Assembly: GCA_933228895.1 (NCBI GenBank)
Contig: OW121849.1
Location: forward strand, 40,208,354 to 40,272,353
Length of the DNA: 64,000 nt
Source: Platycnemis pennipes
Lineage: Eukaryota > Arthropoda > Insecta > Odonata > Platycnemididae
Direction of reading: 5' to 3'
The position numbers were made by a program, and so were the translations under genes. This document shows, piece after piece, positions 25,670-37,165 of this stretch. Numbering within the stretch: position 1 is the stretch's first letter; every line of letters starts with the position of its first letter. Under the pieces are notes generated by a model, which ran no database searches, was not told the origin of the DNA, and saw only the letters and a list, made by a program, of their open reading frames with translations.

Positions 25670-27325
25670 TTCCGCTTCAGTCACAGGTTTAAAATCCTTT
25701 AATTCCTCTCGCACGAAAAGAAATACAGTCTGCCGAAAGAAGGAATCTCTAAAGTTGGCTAGGAATTCAAATGAACATCTACCCCACTTAAATTTATATC
25801 CTACTGTTTTCTATTCTAAATTGGAGGGATACTCTTTGTAAATTAGCCTTGTTAGATAGTGCCAATTGGTATTTACCTTCTCTTTTCGAGAACGTAAAAT
25901 TAACAAAATCCTTACTGTCAGTTTTCATTCTATGAAATTATCAGAGGATGTCATATGGTATGAACGTCAACTATGAAACATCTCCCAAAAACATTTCAAA
26001 TGCAAGAAAACATTTATCCAGATATTATAACAGTGAGCTATGTTATATATGCATGTACCTTCGCCCTTAGTATTTGAACTGAAATCATTAACTTGAATGC
26101 CAGTTCCATTGCAGGAAAAAAGTATTCCATAGTAATCACTTTACGATCAGTTAACATATAGTTGTCCTCAGGCAAAGACATTATTGAATATTTTTCGAGG
26201 TTGAAAAACATATAGCATTTAACAAACGGGGTATAGGTGGTGAGATCTAAGAAATTAATTTAGAAAAACATCTTTCAAGTATCGATAAACAAACATTTGC
26301 CATGTTTTTCAAAGCCAAGTTCTTCTATCTGGAATCCCACATATAATATTTTAAGTTACAGTTTGAGCTCATGGCCGGAGGGGAAGTGTAAGAATACGAA
26401 ATGACCAAACCTCGCACCCTCATAGCTACGTGAGGAGACTAACAAGTTCCAGACCTAATATCAGGTAAGTAATGCTTTAATGTGAGAACATAAAAATACG
26501 AAATTCATACATATTTCAACCAAATCAACAGATTATTTACAGCCAACTTAAGTGTCACAGCTTAATAACTTAGGAATTTTATTTATCCCCAAACGATTTT
26601 ACGGAAAAATGGATGAAAAAAGGGAGAGAAAACTTTTAACACTATCCAAGTTCCTACCAATGACGATTTATACGAATCATAACAGTGATATTATTAAAAG
26701 TATAATTATTTATTTAATTAAAACAATAGAATTACGATTTTACAAATATTTATGGGAACGAGAAGAACCTACAGAGCAATGCATACAAATAACCACGCTG
26801 ACTTCTTGGATAGTACAGTCCGCACACCTTGCACCTAGTAAATTCCAAGTGCTGCTGGAAGTATCAGTTATCTTTCCGATATGATTTCTCAAGTATCACA
26901 TAAATCGTAAAATCCTAAAAAAGTTTTACATGCATTGCAAAAATGAAATTAGAACTGCATTGAGCAATTAATTACTTGCAAAAATTAGGCTTAGCCTCAA
27001 CACTGCTGTACAGTTGAATTTAAAAAAATGTACTGCTCAAAGCAGTGGAAATTAAACAAAATTTAACTTCAGGCAATTGCATGATAGATATAAAACATCT
27101 CTCAACAACTTCTTATTGAGAAATTATTAGCATCAAAGGGGGTGAAATTTGGTTTTTGTCGAGCTCCTCAATAAGCCATGCAAGCACAAAGGATTAAGGG
27201 ATAATTCGTAAAGAAATGAGAGAAGGTGAGTTTGGGAGGTCATCATGAATACTGACAATATTGCGCGCGCTAGTTTTACTATGCTTTCAAACATGTCCAT
27301 CGCCAAAATTCACAGTATTCAGCTG
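25670..27325. other. Intergenic, nothing recognised
   Basis: AT-rich; no repeat or exon supported. Confidence 0.45.
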
Positions 27326-27329
27326 AAGG

Positions 27330-27405
27330 GCAATTATAATTCCCCCCTGCCACACACCCTTGTGGTGGCTTGCAGGGTATTATGTACATGTAGATAGATA
27401 ATACC
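27330..27405 (+). mobile_element. CR1-like LINE 3' end only
   Basis: It carries the family 3' tail: CCCCCCTGCCACACACCC, TGGTGGCTTGCAGGGTATTA, then GTACATGTAGATAGATA. Only the terminal part of the 3' UTR is present, a very short 5'-truncated insertion. Confidence 0.75.
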
Positions 27406-27574
27406 TCATTAACGTGATGAATAAAAGCAGAAAATATTTAAACAGTCATATTCGACAATTAGTTGATTTTTTGTCACATGATTTAAGATTAATATTTATT
27501 TCACAATAAGTATGCGACTCATCTGAGATTTCAAGTCTGTATCCGCACTAATAGGCACTTCGGTCGGAGGGAAA

Positions 27575-27790
27575 GACATAAGGATGGTAATGGAATGGAA
27601 TGGGTGGAGGAAAACCCAGCGTCGGCATCAAGCCTATTCACGTCCACCGGACCACCGTCCGTCGGGTGGGACGTAGTGCTATGTGTTCTCCACGAATTAC
27701 TGAGTAGGGTTTGCCAATATAAAATTTATTTATTCCAACCCGGGCCCTCCAGTAGAGAGGCAAGTACTGTAACCACTACATCAGCTCAAC
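27575..27790 (-). repeat. tRNA-derived SINE
   Basis: On the minus strand it starts with a tRNA-like head, GTTGAGCTGATGTAGTGG, with a B-box-like CCCGGGTTGGAAT. The body has GTCCCACCCGACGGACGGTGG and ends with GATGCCGACGCTGGGTTTTC and CTCCACCC. Body and 3' end match the plus-strand copy at 1640-1890. Confidence 0.65.
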
Positions 27791-27799
27791 TCCTGGCCT

Positions 27800-30700
27800 G
27801 AAATATGTATTCGAAAATAATTCAAAATGAAACTATGATACTGATGGAATTTACTTTTTACACAAAACAATACCATCAGAACCCGAAACCATCGTTCAAT
27901 TATAGAGGCACAGATAATTGGAAATCTATCATATTTTGCTTTATAAGATTCATTTTATCCTCGAAAAAGCATATAAATAAATGGTGTTCGGATAATTAGC
28001 AATTAAAATTGTAGTGAATTTAAAGTTCCAAATACCCTAGCGTCACCATTGGAACATTAATTCGTGACTTTAAATTGAAAAAGCTGAAATGGAATTTATT
28101 GAAATATTTTCAATATATCTCTCACACTCATTTCTGGATTTCATGGTAATGCTGTAAAAACTTTGAGGAATCTAATGAAAAAGAAATGGATCAAATACTA
28201 TTCGAGTAGGTGGTATCATGCGCTACTCCTAGAAATTTCCTCATTCTTTGGATGATTCTCACCATATGGAAGACAAAGACTGGTGGAACCCACCAAAAAT
28301 TATTTTTTGCGCGCTTATTCTCTCTGTTCGTTCCGAGTGTGCTAAAAAAATTTCGGATCAAATCATTTTTTCAACACAAGGGAGAAGAAAAAATAAATCC
28401 ATCCATTCACATTGAGACGAAGCATAATAATATTAAGTGGAACAAATTGGAATCACTGTGACAGAGACCAGTAATTATATTAGCCATTGAATATCTTGAG
28501 CATGAACACAGGGATATCTAACTCTTTTGCACAAACTGTGAAGTACTAAAACAGACATTTTCCTTATTGGCCTGGATTTGAACAAGTAATAAAATAGCAC
28601 TTGATTTTTTATTTATGAAAAAAGGCATCAGACGGAACACACCATTTCTACATTGGACGAAAGAATTTCTATAAAAAGATTAAAATAATGGTCAAAGGAG
28701 ACAGAGGAAACTTATTGATTCGCTATTAAATTATCGTTCATACTGTTTGTAATAGTATGATTGAGCCCACGGAGATAGCTTGGAAAATAAAATTTTACCG
28801 TTTATTAGTTATTATCCGGTTTCAATAAAAGCCATTGGTGATCGTGCATCAGAACATCCTGGTTAAATGAAGCGCCCATGAAAGGGAAGTGTCTTCCTCC
28901 AGGTCACATGACGTATTACTTGAAAGCAGAGGAAAGTTTACCTATCCAATTCAGAATAGGAAGATTGCGATGTAAAATTGACTGCTATGAGTATACGTGA
29001 TCTCTAATTATTTAATACCCAGTCTAGCTCTGAATAAAAAATTGAGTGGTTGGAAAAGAATTCGACGCATCAAACGTCAAAAAAAAACATTTAAAAAATC
29101 TTACTGAAAGTTTACTATATTACCTTAGCAATTCAAAATTTACATTTTGACCCAGGTTTTCCAGAAAAAAATGAAAATCCTGCGCCGGATTGGTTAAAAT
29201 TTCAATGGTATGCAAAATTGTTCAAATCAACCGCTGTTCATGAAGTGTGAAAGTTTGAAACCCGAACCAGTATATGCCCATCCTTCAAGTGTAAAACTGC
29301 TTAATAGAGAATGGTGACTAAAACTAATTATCCGTCACAGTATGAAAAGGATTAATACCATCGTTACTGAAGAGATCAATCACCACTTATGAATCACGAG
29401 GATACTAAGAGTTTTCCTCCTTCAAATAAACTTAATGAATGATCAAAGGACAAAAAGTGAAAGGAAAATTTTTTGTAGAATACATGTACCCAAGTATGTT
29501 CATCTGCGATATCAATCATCCATCATAAAACGTTAAAAACCTTACCCAGATAACATCAAATTTATTCTGTACTTCTGGCCCAGTGGCAACACACTATAAT
29601 ATTTTGAGCGAAAAATGAATGGATGCTTTAACGTGACGCGAAGCTACTCCCGAGAAAACAAAACACAATAGCCAGGTGCGCAAGGCCCGTCATTGATGAC
29701 TGTGGCCTCCCGTCCTTGGACGAGGCTATAGCATGTCGACGTCATAGAACGTCTTTGACGCCACACTTAATCTCTTTATTTGGGGGGGCCATAAAATCTT
29801 TATTGTGCTGGCACGTGTTTTAGGCCGGGATGGGCACGTCTTCACTCTTGGGATGGAAAGGAAACGTGTTCGCGGCTTCCCTTAACGACCGATTCCCTTT
29901 TGTAGCCGTATCCGGGAGCGGGATCCTTCCATAATAACATGCACATTTTTAAAAAAAGCGTCTAGCCGGACTACAGCAGGAGCTTCATCAACCATCGTCA
30001 CTTCCCCGATGGAAGAAACTGATCGAAAAGTAGATGACGTTTCTTTTCTCAATTTTCACCGTGGCTTCATTGCAAAATAAACTCCGACCAATGTCTACAT
30101 AAAGAATATAAGCTATTAGGTGGTATTTTACTGGGTGGGATTTAAAGTCAATTTAATAAATGCCGGGAGTTAGTAGTTAAGTTTTTGTTTTGAATGCCCT
30201 AATTATTAGTCGAATATCATCATACCTATGCCTAGGATAAATACCCGAGCAATTAACGAGATTATAGGTGGGGAGCTGATATATTTTGAGTGTTAATATT
30301 TCAATATCGATCATTAGCAAATAAAACGGTTTCGCCTAAAACGGTGAGGAATTTTATGATGTATTGAAGCAAAACTTTGTGAATTATGCAGATTATTTTG
30401 CTCATTCGACAAAACCTGGTCATTATATTAATATCTGTGGAAGGTACACATTTTTTCTTCATATATGAATTGAAGAAATCAAAATTTTAATTTGGATTGT
30501 CGAAATAGTGATTTTTCTTGTTCTTGTGTGTTTTAAGTCTCAACAGTCTTATCGTAGAACAATAAAAGACACTTATTGTTGCTCTAAAAATGACACAATG
30601 TATTTAAAGATGGCGAAGAAAACAAATTACACATGACTACACAACACATACACACAACAAGTTGCACACAGACATGATAAATGGTACATGACCCACGGTC

Positions 30701-31500
30701 AGGAATTTTCATCTCTCAAACACGCATCATTAGTCGCTCAGAAGATACATATCTCAGCGTTTTTCCTGAGAGATAGATGCGAGTGTAAATGGTAACGTTC
30801 GCGCTATTGCAAAAGAGGAATTCATATGGCACATCGGTCGCTATGATCACGGTGACATTTAATCTTGCGCACTGATCAAATTGTTTGCATCATGTAGCAA
30901 AGTCTACATTTTAATATCGTTACATTGACATAATGATTGACAATAGTCATTACATACGCACTGATAGCATTTGTGAAATTAATATGGCCGTCAAAATCCT
31001 ATCCTTTTCGATGGTATGTAGGTGGATTATTCTATTTCTTTGAGTATGTAAGTAGATGATGTTGATGTTATGCTGAGATCCCCATCCCTTCCATTCCTAT
31101 CCTTATACCTTTCCTCCCGGTCTGAAGCGACTATAAGTGCAGAAACAGACTTGAAAACACCTATAAAGAATGTTAATGCCGAGCATGAATGATCATGATT
31201 CAATCCTTCCCATACCCTTTAAGACTGGCAAACAGGATATTCTGTAGATGTAGAGGTGATATATACATTGAGTAATCAAATAGTCCATGTTGTATAACAA
31301 ATTTTCAATGAAAAAGGAAAACGCAAGGAAAGATTTAGCGTTACACAATTTTTGACTGCAATAATTATTTCACAAATGCAATCCATTGATATGTAAATAA
31401 GATTGTTAATCTCATTCCATTAGGCAGTGGAATACTAGTTCTTTAATTCAAGTTTTCTTTATGATTTTCTTTTTCATTATGGAAACGTAAACACACGTAC
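27800..31500. other. Gene-free stretch
   Basis: Mostly AT-rich. A moderately GC-rich, CpG-containing patch lies at about 29620-29960 and a CA-rich patch at 30630-30680. Nothing in it is recognised. Confidence 0.45.
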
Positions 31501-31504
31501 TTCA

Positions 31505-32243
31505 CACAATGAAATAATTGGTCAAGCGAATCGTAAACTGGGATTCGTCAAAAGAGCATTGGGTAAATGTGGCGATCATGTACGAGAAATCAGCTACTTT
31601 TCCCTTGTTAGACCTCCTTTGGAATATGCTGCCAGTGTATGGGATCCCTACGAAATCGGTCTAAATAACGAACTTGAACGTGTGCAGCGAAGATCGGCAA
31701 GATTTGTAAAGGGACGGTACGATAACCTTAATAGCGTAACCAGTCTATTAAATGAATAAAATTGGGAATCATTGTCAAATCGCAGGTTGAAATTTAGACC
31801 TAATCTCTTAAACAAATTCCAAGACCATATCTTCAGTGACGATGTTAAAAATATTTTGCGAACCCCAACTTACTATGGTAGACTGGACCATAATCACAAA
31901 ATTAGAGAAATTGATTGCCGAACTGACAGATTCAAAATGTCCTTTATTCCTCGTACTATTAGGGATATGAATAACGGTTAATATATCCAGTACTAGTGTA
32001 GCAATGGATGATATTGGCAGCTGATTGTTGGTATAAGGACTTGAAGCTAACCCAACTAACAGCACGTTTTTGCATGTTTCCTTAGCTATTTTTATCTTTT
32101 TTTAAATAGTGTAGTTTATAACAGTATATAAATACTAATCCTTTTCTATGCATGATATGTAGTGCATATTTGGTGAGAATTCACCTCCTGCCACACACCT
32201 TTATGGTGGCTTATAGGGTATTATGTAGTTGTAGATGTAGAAA
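31505..32243 (+). mobile_element. CR1-like LINE, 5'-truncated copy
   Basis: A plus-strand copy of the family at 2486-3250. It starts inside the block after the catalytic core (IGQANRKLGFVKRALGKCG), continues FSLVRPPLEYAASVWDPYE, LERVQRRSARFVKGRYD, has one in-frame stop at 31757-31759, then resumes in the same frame with NWESLSNRRLKF and IREIDCRTDRFKMSFIPRTI. A 3' UTR follows with TGCCACACACC, GGTGGCTTATAGGGTATTA and GTAGTTGTAGATGTAG. With one stop and no obvious frameshift it is one of the better-preserved fragments. Confidence 0.85.
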
Positions 32244-32249
32244 TTCACG

Positions 32250-32925
32250 GCCTCAACAATCCACTCAATAAAATTACATGTTCCAATGTTTAAATTTCAA
32301 TTTGTAAGCATTTAATGCAATATCAACGATTTAAAATACCTACCACTCAGCTCTCTATGTTGTATTATTATTGTCATCCAAAACTGGAGCGCCCAGAATG
32401 TCAGTCTACCACCACGTTTCATACGAGCTGTGGATGGCTTCAAAAGACTTCCTGAGGAAATCTACTGACACAAGCGCAGAAACGAAAGAATGGTGAAGAC
32501 TCCGGAACAAATGAAACATTCACAATATAACTGCCCTGGATAAAACGAATCCGATAAAAAACATGCAAAATGTATAAATGGTCCATTAAGTTTCTTGGAG
32601 CGAGCTTCACCACGTTTAATAGGATCAAGTAGCTTTGATTCCTGAAAAAATAACAATATAATATCACGGTTCAACACAAACATATTTTGAGCATTTTTTA
32701 ACTTTTACGCAATTTACAATGAGCACACCAATGAGCACTATCCCACAATCTCCCATAATAAAGGACTTGCATCATAGGGCAGATTTCTGTCCTGTTCTTG
32801 CAAATAATTTTCCAGATCCGTGAGTAAAAAACAGCGTACGCCCGTAATAGGACGCAAATGCTCGGCCGCAAGCAACCATAACAAACGAAAGGTGCCGTAA
32901 AAATTTCATTTGAAAGCGGACCTTT
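32250..32925. other. Intergenic, nothing recognised
   Basis: No supported gene or repeat. Confidence 0.45.
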
Positions 32926-32929
32926 TTTT

Positions 32930-33330
32930 TAATCGCGCCGCCGAGGTTTTAAATCGGGTGTGGCCTGTAGAAGGTCGTCGGCTATAAGCGGCGGTGAGGA
33001 GATGAGTTGGAAGAAGCCCTCCTCGGTGGCGACGGAAAAAGTTGCTTCGGAGAAGGGAGGGGAACAATCTCTTGTTTCGCGAGACGGGGCAGGGGAAAGG
33101 AGGGGAGGGGAGGGAGAGGGGGAAGTTTGATAGAGGCGACCGCAGGGGGGTGGGGGAGGATTAAAGAAGGTGGGGGTGGTGGTTGGGGTGGGACTGAGTT
33201 CTCGGTGACGCAGCAACTGGGTCAGGTATGCGTCCCGGAATGCGGACCCGGCTCACGCTAAACCCTTCATCCAGTCAACCGCGATGTCTCCCCAGTCCAC
33301 TTCGTCCTCTCTCCGCCTCCCTCCCCCTCT
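32930..33330. other. G-rich low-complexity island
   Basis: A long purine-rich stretch (many GGGGAGGGGAGGG runs) with strand asymmetry at 33050-33200, bordered by CpG-containing sequence. Open frames on both strands are compositional. The plus-strand G runs could form quadruplexes. Similar GC-rich islands occur at 41735, 55330 and 62030. Confidence 0.45.
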
Positions 33331-33471
33331 TTGCCTCCTCCAATAGAATCTCCTGCCTTCTAATAATCGCCTCGCCAATTAATTTTCCTGTCTAATATTA
33401 GCGCTTGGTAGAAATACGTTCGCACCACCACTACCACATCAGATTTCACTCTCCATAAAGAAAAACCTGTT

Positions 33472-33787
33472 TAATGTAAGAGAAACAATTGCACTTTTCC
33501 AAAAATTGCTTTAATGTGTACAGCGCCTTAGCATTTCCCTCGCGGTTTAGTCCTTCCCCCCCCCCCCTTTTCCTCCCTTGGTTTTTTCCTAATTTCTCCC
33601 AGGTTTTTTCCGTCACCACCTTCTCCTTTCCCCCCTCCTCTATTTTCCTCCCCCTCCTCTGAAAAGATTTATATGTGATGTACACTCTTACAACTTTGTC
33701 TTGCACCTGATGAAGGCTCTGTGAGCCGAAACGCGCTGCACGAATTTAAGCAATTTGTGGAAAAGTGCAATTGTCTCTCTTACATTA
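33472..33787 (+). repeat. Inverted-repeat unit enclosing a hammerhead-like hairpin
   Basis: The arms 33472-33513 and 33745-33787 are near reverse complements of about 42 bp (TAATGTAAGAGA-ACAATTGC with TTTCCA-AAATTGC). They are separated by about 230 bp that includes a C-run/T-rich tract and, next to the right arm, a hammerhead-like core. The layout resembles remnants of Penelope-like elements, which often show inverted partial copies. That assignment is inference. Confidence 0.6.
33707..33731 (+). ncRNA. Hammerhead-ribozyme-like core
   Basis: CTGATGA (33707-33713) is followed by a perfect 5-bp stem with a 3-nt loop (GGCTC TGT GAGCC, with one extra A before it) and GAAAC (33728-33732), then GCGC. 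Order and spacing match the minimal hammerhead ribozyme found in Penelope-like elements. The cleavage triplet after the short stem III appears altered, so self-cleavage is uncertain. Confidence 0.5.
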
Positions 33788-34084
33788 TGAAGAACTTCCA
33801 CGATATCTCGCCTGAATCTTTTGAATTTATTAGAAAAACCTGTTTCAATATTTGCGTGCCATCGTCGTGTGTGTGAGGTTTGTGGCTTGTGGACGGCAGA
33901 AATGAGTTTGCACTTCTCATTTCCACTTTCACCTCACTTTTTTCTTCACAAAATTCAGTTTCAACATTTACTTGCCACCATTATGTGTGTGAGTCGAGTG
34001 ATTATGAATGGTAGAAGTATTGCTAATCACTCCGATTAGAAATTTCATTAAATATAATCTTAGTTAATAGATTATCTAGAAATT

Positions 34085-34372
34085 TAATGAGATAAATTGT
34101 CGAACCGATAGATTCAAAATGGCATTTTTTCCCTTACTTTAAGAGAACAGAATAGGCAGCATAGCAAAGGGATAGGTAGGTGAAATGTTTCAGAGTAGTC
34201 TGTAGTGCATGATGCATGTATTAACCCCTTAAATACTATAGATACTAACAATCGAGTTGGATGAGACCCTATAGTTGCTTGTTTCCATGTTAGTATTGCA
34301 TGCTTGGTGACCTTCACCCCCTGCCACACACCCTGTGGTGGCTTGCAGGTTATCGTGTAGATGTAGATGTAG
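34085..34372 (+). mobile_element. CR1-like LINE 3' fragment
   Basis: It starts in the last coding block (a degenerate form of IDCRTDRFKMSFFPRTIREQ, shifted in frame) and continues through NRQHSKGI to the 3' UTR with TTGGTGACCTTCACCCCCTG, CCACACACCC and GTGGCTTGCAGG, ending GTAGATGTAGATGTAG. It is very close in sequence to the copy at 2486-3250, suggesting the two are from the same subfamily. Confidence 0.75.
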
Positions 34373-34374
34373 TT

Positions 34375-35085
34375 AACGTAAGAGAAGAACGATATGGTCT
34401 TGGAAATAGTGATCAGAATCATGCCACGAACTGTTGAAACTTTTTACTGCAAAAAGCTCATCGGAAGCAATATATTGCATGGGATTATTGGGAAAAAATC
34501 CCCTTCAGAACACCAAATGCTTAAGGTATGGAGTTACTCTCACCGCGATTTCTTTCTCTATCTCCATGATGAATGCTGGATCATGTGGTCCCTATGGTCT
34601 CTGAGTTAAAGAAGCCGTACTATGGTGCCACCCGTCAAGTGCACTGAATAATTCGGAAGTAAACGGATTATTTTCGTTTAAGAGATCGGGGTTCGAATTC
34701 ATGAAAAATATTTTTTTCCGCGGAGGGATTGCGGGTTTCACTATACACCGGCGTATTATGTAGTAGGCGAGGTGAAACCAAACCACAGACAGCAATAAAG
34801 TAGAAATTCACGAAAATTTGGGCGATTGGGAAGCCTTTTACACTAGAAAATAATCAAAAAGATGAACGTCCTTATCAACACTGATGACAAAAAAAAACAA
34901 TGTGTCAGTTAATATAAGTTAAAGGTTAGAGTAGTGTGTTTGCATACGATGCTACAAAAAATGGTATTGAGATAAAAATGGGAGCCGAAACTAAAAGCTG
35001 AGTACAGATGGTTTCGGAGAAGAGAAAAGAATGTAGCTGAAAGGAGAACAAACAGTCATCCGTAACTTTGTGAAATTTTTCCATG
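34375..35085. other. Intergenic, nothing recognised
   Basis: A B-box-like GGGGTTCGAATTC lies near 34688, but no complete tRNA or SINE head could be built around it. Confidence 0.4.
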
Positions 35086-35087
35086 GT

Positions 35088-35239
35088 GGAAATAACAAAC
35101 TTTGCAAATTTCACTTTATAAATTTATTCACGACCCGGGTTTCAACACATTGTGTCATCTACCTGAAAATGACAAAATGTGTTGAAACCCGGGTCGTGAA
35201 TAAATTTATAAAGTGAAATTTGCAAAGTTTGTTATTTCC
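35088..35239. repeat. Near-perfect hairpin with 71-bp arms
   Basis: The arms 35088-35158 and 35169-35239 are reverse complements with a single mismatch. The loop is 10 nt (CTACCTGAAA). Each arm carries AATTTATTCACGACCCGGG on one strand, so the structure is one sequence duplicated head to head. On the plus strand the right half reads CTGAAAA, a weak stem, then GAAACCCGGGTC (35163-35195), a degenerate hammerhead-like order seen in Penelope-like elements. Confidence 0.95.
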
Positions 35240-36530
35240 GCCAAACAAAGTCATTTTAGTTACAGCGCGTGAGGAGAGAATATAGAGGAATACATTTAGT
35301 GTCAGTTAAAATTTAGGATTAGGAAGGGCTGAAGGTCAAACTGCTCTCGAAGGCAGCGATAGATGGGAGAATTTAGGAAAAATATGGATGTTGTACAGCG
35401 TGAGGGATGTTAGTTGGAAAGAGGTAATTGATGAGAAATGCGTTATTTAGGATATGCGTAGCATTCGGTGGTAGGGATGGTAACGGACATTACCACTTTA
35501 ATGGGTATCACTGAATCATCAGCAGCAGTGCCAAAATATTTCATTATTTTCTCAGAATCATTGCCGGTATGGTTGTGGCCAGATGAGCATGAGATGAATC
35601 CAAACACAAGATGCACGGTGGTTGTCCGATCATACCAAATTAAGTACCTCCGTCCAGAATAGTGAGTTCTAAATCTTTTGTTTCATATCGTTTAAATTCA
35701 TATAATATATACTTGAAACAAGCCTTTATTTTTCACTATTCCTGAGAATGAAACGGGTAATATGGATATGGCAGTATAAAATAAAAGGTAAATCTTTTCC
35801 AGGAAAGAAAAATTAAAATTTTTACTATCGCAGGTTTGCAGTCTGCTAATTTACTTTCAGTACGATTTCATTCTTCTCCTCCACTTTGATTACTCCTATT
35901 CCACCTCAGTATCTCATTCCATCTTTATGTCTTTCTTTATTTTAATACTTTTTTCTGGAGTAATGATGGGAAAACGTGTTGGGTGTTTGCTTCCCCAGCA
36001 ACCACGACTCATTGCCACCAATCGCCCTCCACCACATAGAATACAAATAACGATATTTCTTATTTCATGCCACTGAAAGAGGTTGACACGATAAACGCGT
36101 GGAAAATTTTATTATATGTCCTACTGCCTCTCTCAGGAAATTTTTAAATATAGTCGACGTGTTTATGTTTTGCAATAACGACTGTCTCTCTCCAGGGTTC
36201 CGGATGTGATCCTTCTGAAACAATATAGTTACATTATTGTTGAGGGCTCACTTTGTGGCAGCAGTTACTTTTACGATATGCCTTTCTTCACCAGGAGACA
36301 GCGCTTACCACCACTATAAAGGATCTTCTATGGACACCGTCCTCAAACAAATAATCTCCCAGAGGGGAAGGAATAAACGTTTAGGGACAGCAGTTTCGGA
36401 GAATGATACGAGCAAATGAACATCCCTTCTTATTTTTCGAAGGAGATACAGGTATGGGGAATGTATGTAAATGGTTTAGCATACTAATGATTTGATAATC
36501 ATATTTCAGACTGGCTTATTTCAACCTTCC
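35240..36530. other. Intergenic; one weak exon candidate
   Basis: AT-rich. At 36295-36419 an open stretch begins after a good acceptor (CCTTTCTTCACCAG) and reads GDSAYHHYKGSSMDTVLKQI followed by ISQRGRNKRLGTAV to a TGA stop at 36417. It could be a 3' coding exon but has no identified partner. Confidence 0.3.
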
Positions 36531-36550
36531 CCCTTAAAGGGAATGGGACA

Positions 36551-36680
36551 CTTCGGCGCGGCCACTTCGGCGCGGCCACCTCGGCGCGGCCGTCTCGGCG
36601 CAAGTCACCTCGGCGCAAGCCCATCTCGGCGCAGGCCACCTCGGCGCGGGCCATTTCGGCGCAGGCCCACCTCGGCGCGG
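36551..36680 (+). repeat. 15-bp GC-rich tandem repeat, left array
   Basis: About nine tandem units of CACCTCGGCGCGGGC with point changes and small length changes. It forms the left inverted terminus of the TTAA-flanked element. Confidence 0.9.
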
Positions 36681-37165
36681 ACAACAGAGATGTTAAGTAC
36701 CGGGACAGATGCTCATGTAAAAATAGTAATGGCACCGAGTATCTGCTTCTTCTACAGACAACTTTTCAAAAGCTATTGTTAAAAATGAGCATGCCTTGCC
36801 AGGCAACATACCTTAATGCTAAAAATTATAAATTATATTGCGACTATTTTTATGGGACATATAGAAGAGTGAGTTTAATTATATGAAACTATTCATAAGG
36901 ACGTGCCGATACTAATATTCAGTTACTTTTTCCCGTAATTTACTACATTTTTTATATTTTACATTAGCGTTTAGAATTTTGCTTATTGAACTGAAAAATG
37001 TAGTTGTATTGTCTTGACAAAAAGATAATGTACATTTAATTATTACACTTTTTATCAATGTATCTAAAGTATTACAAATATTAAAAGTAATAGAAGCTGT
37101 GAATCATTATAAAATCGGAAGTTGAAATACAAAATAAATCACATGCAAAAATATACCTAAGGTTA

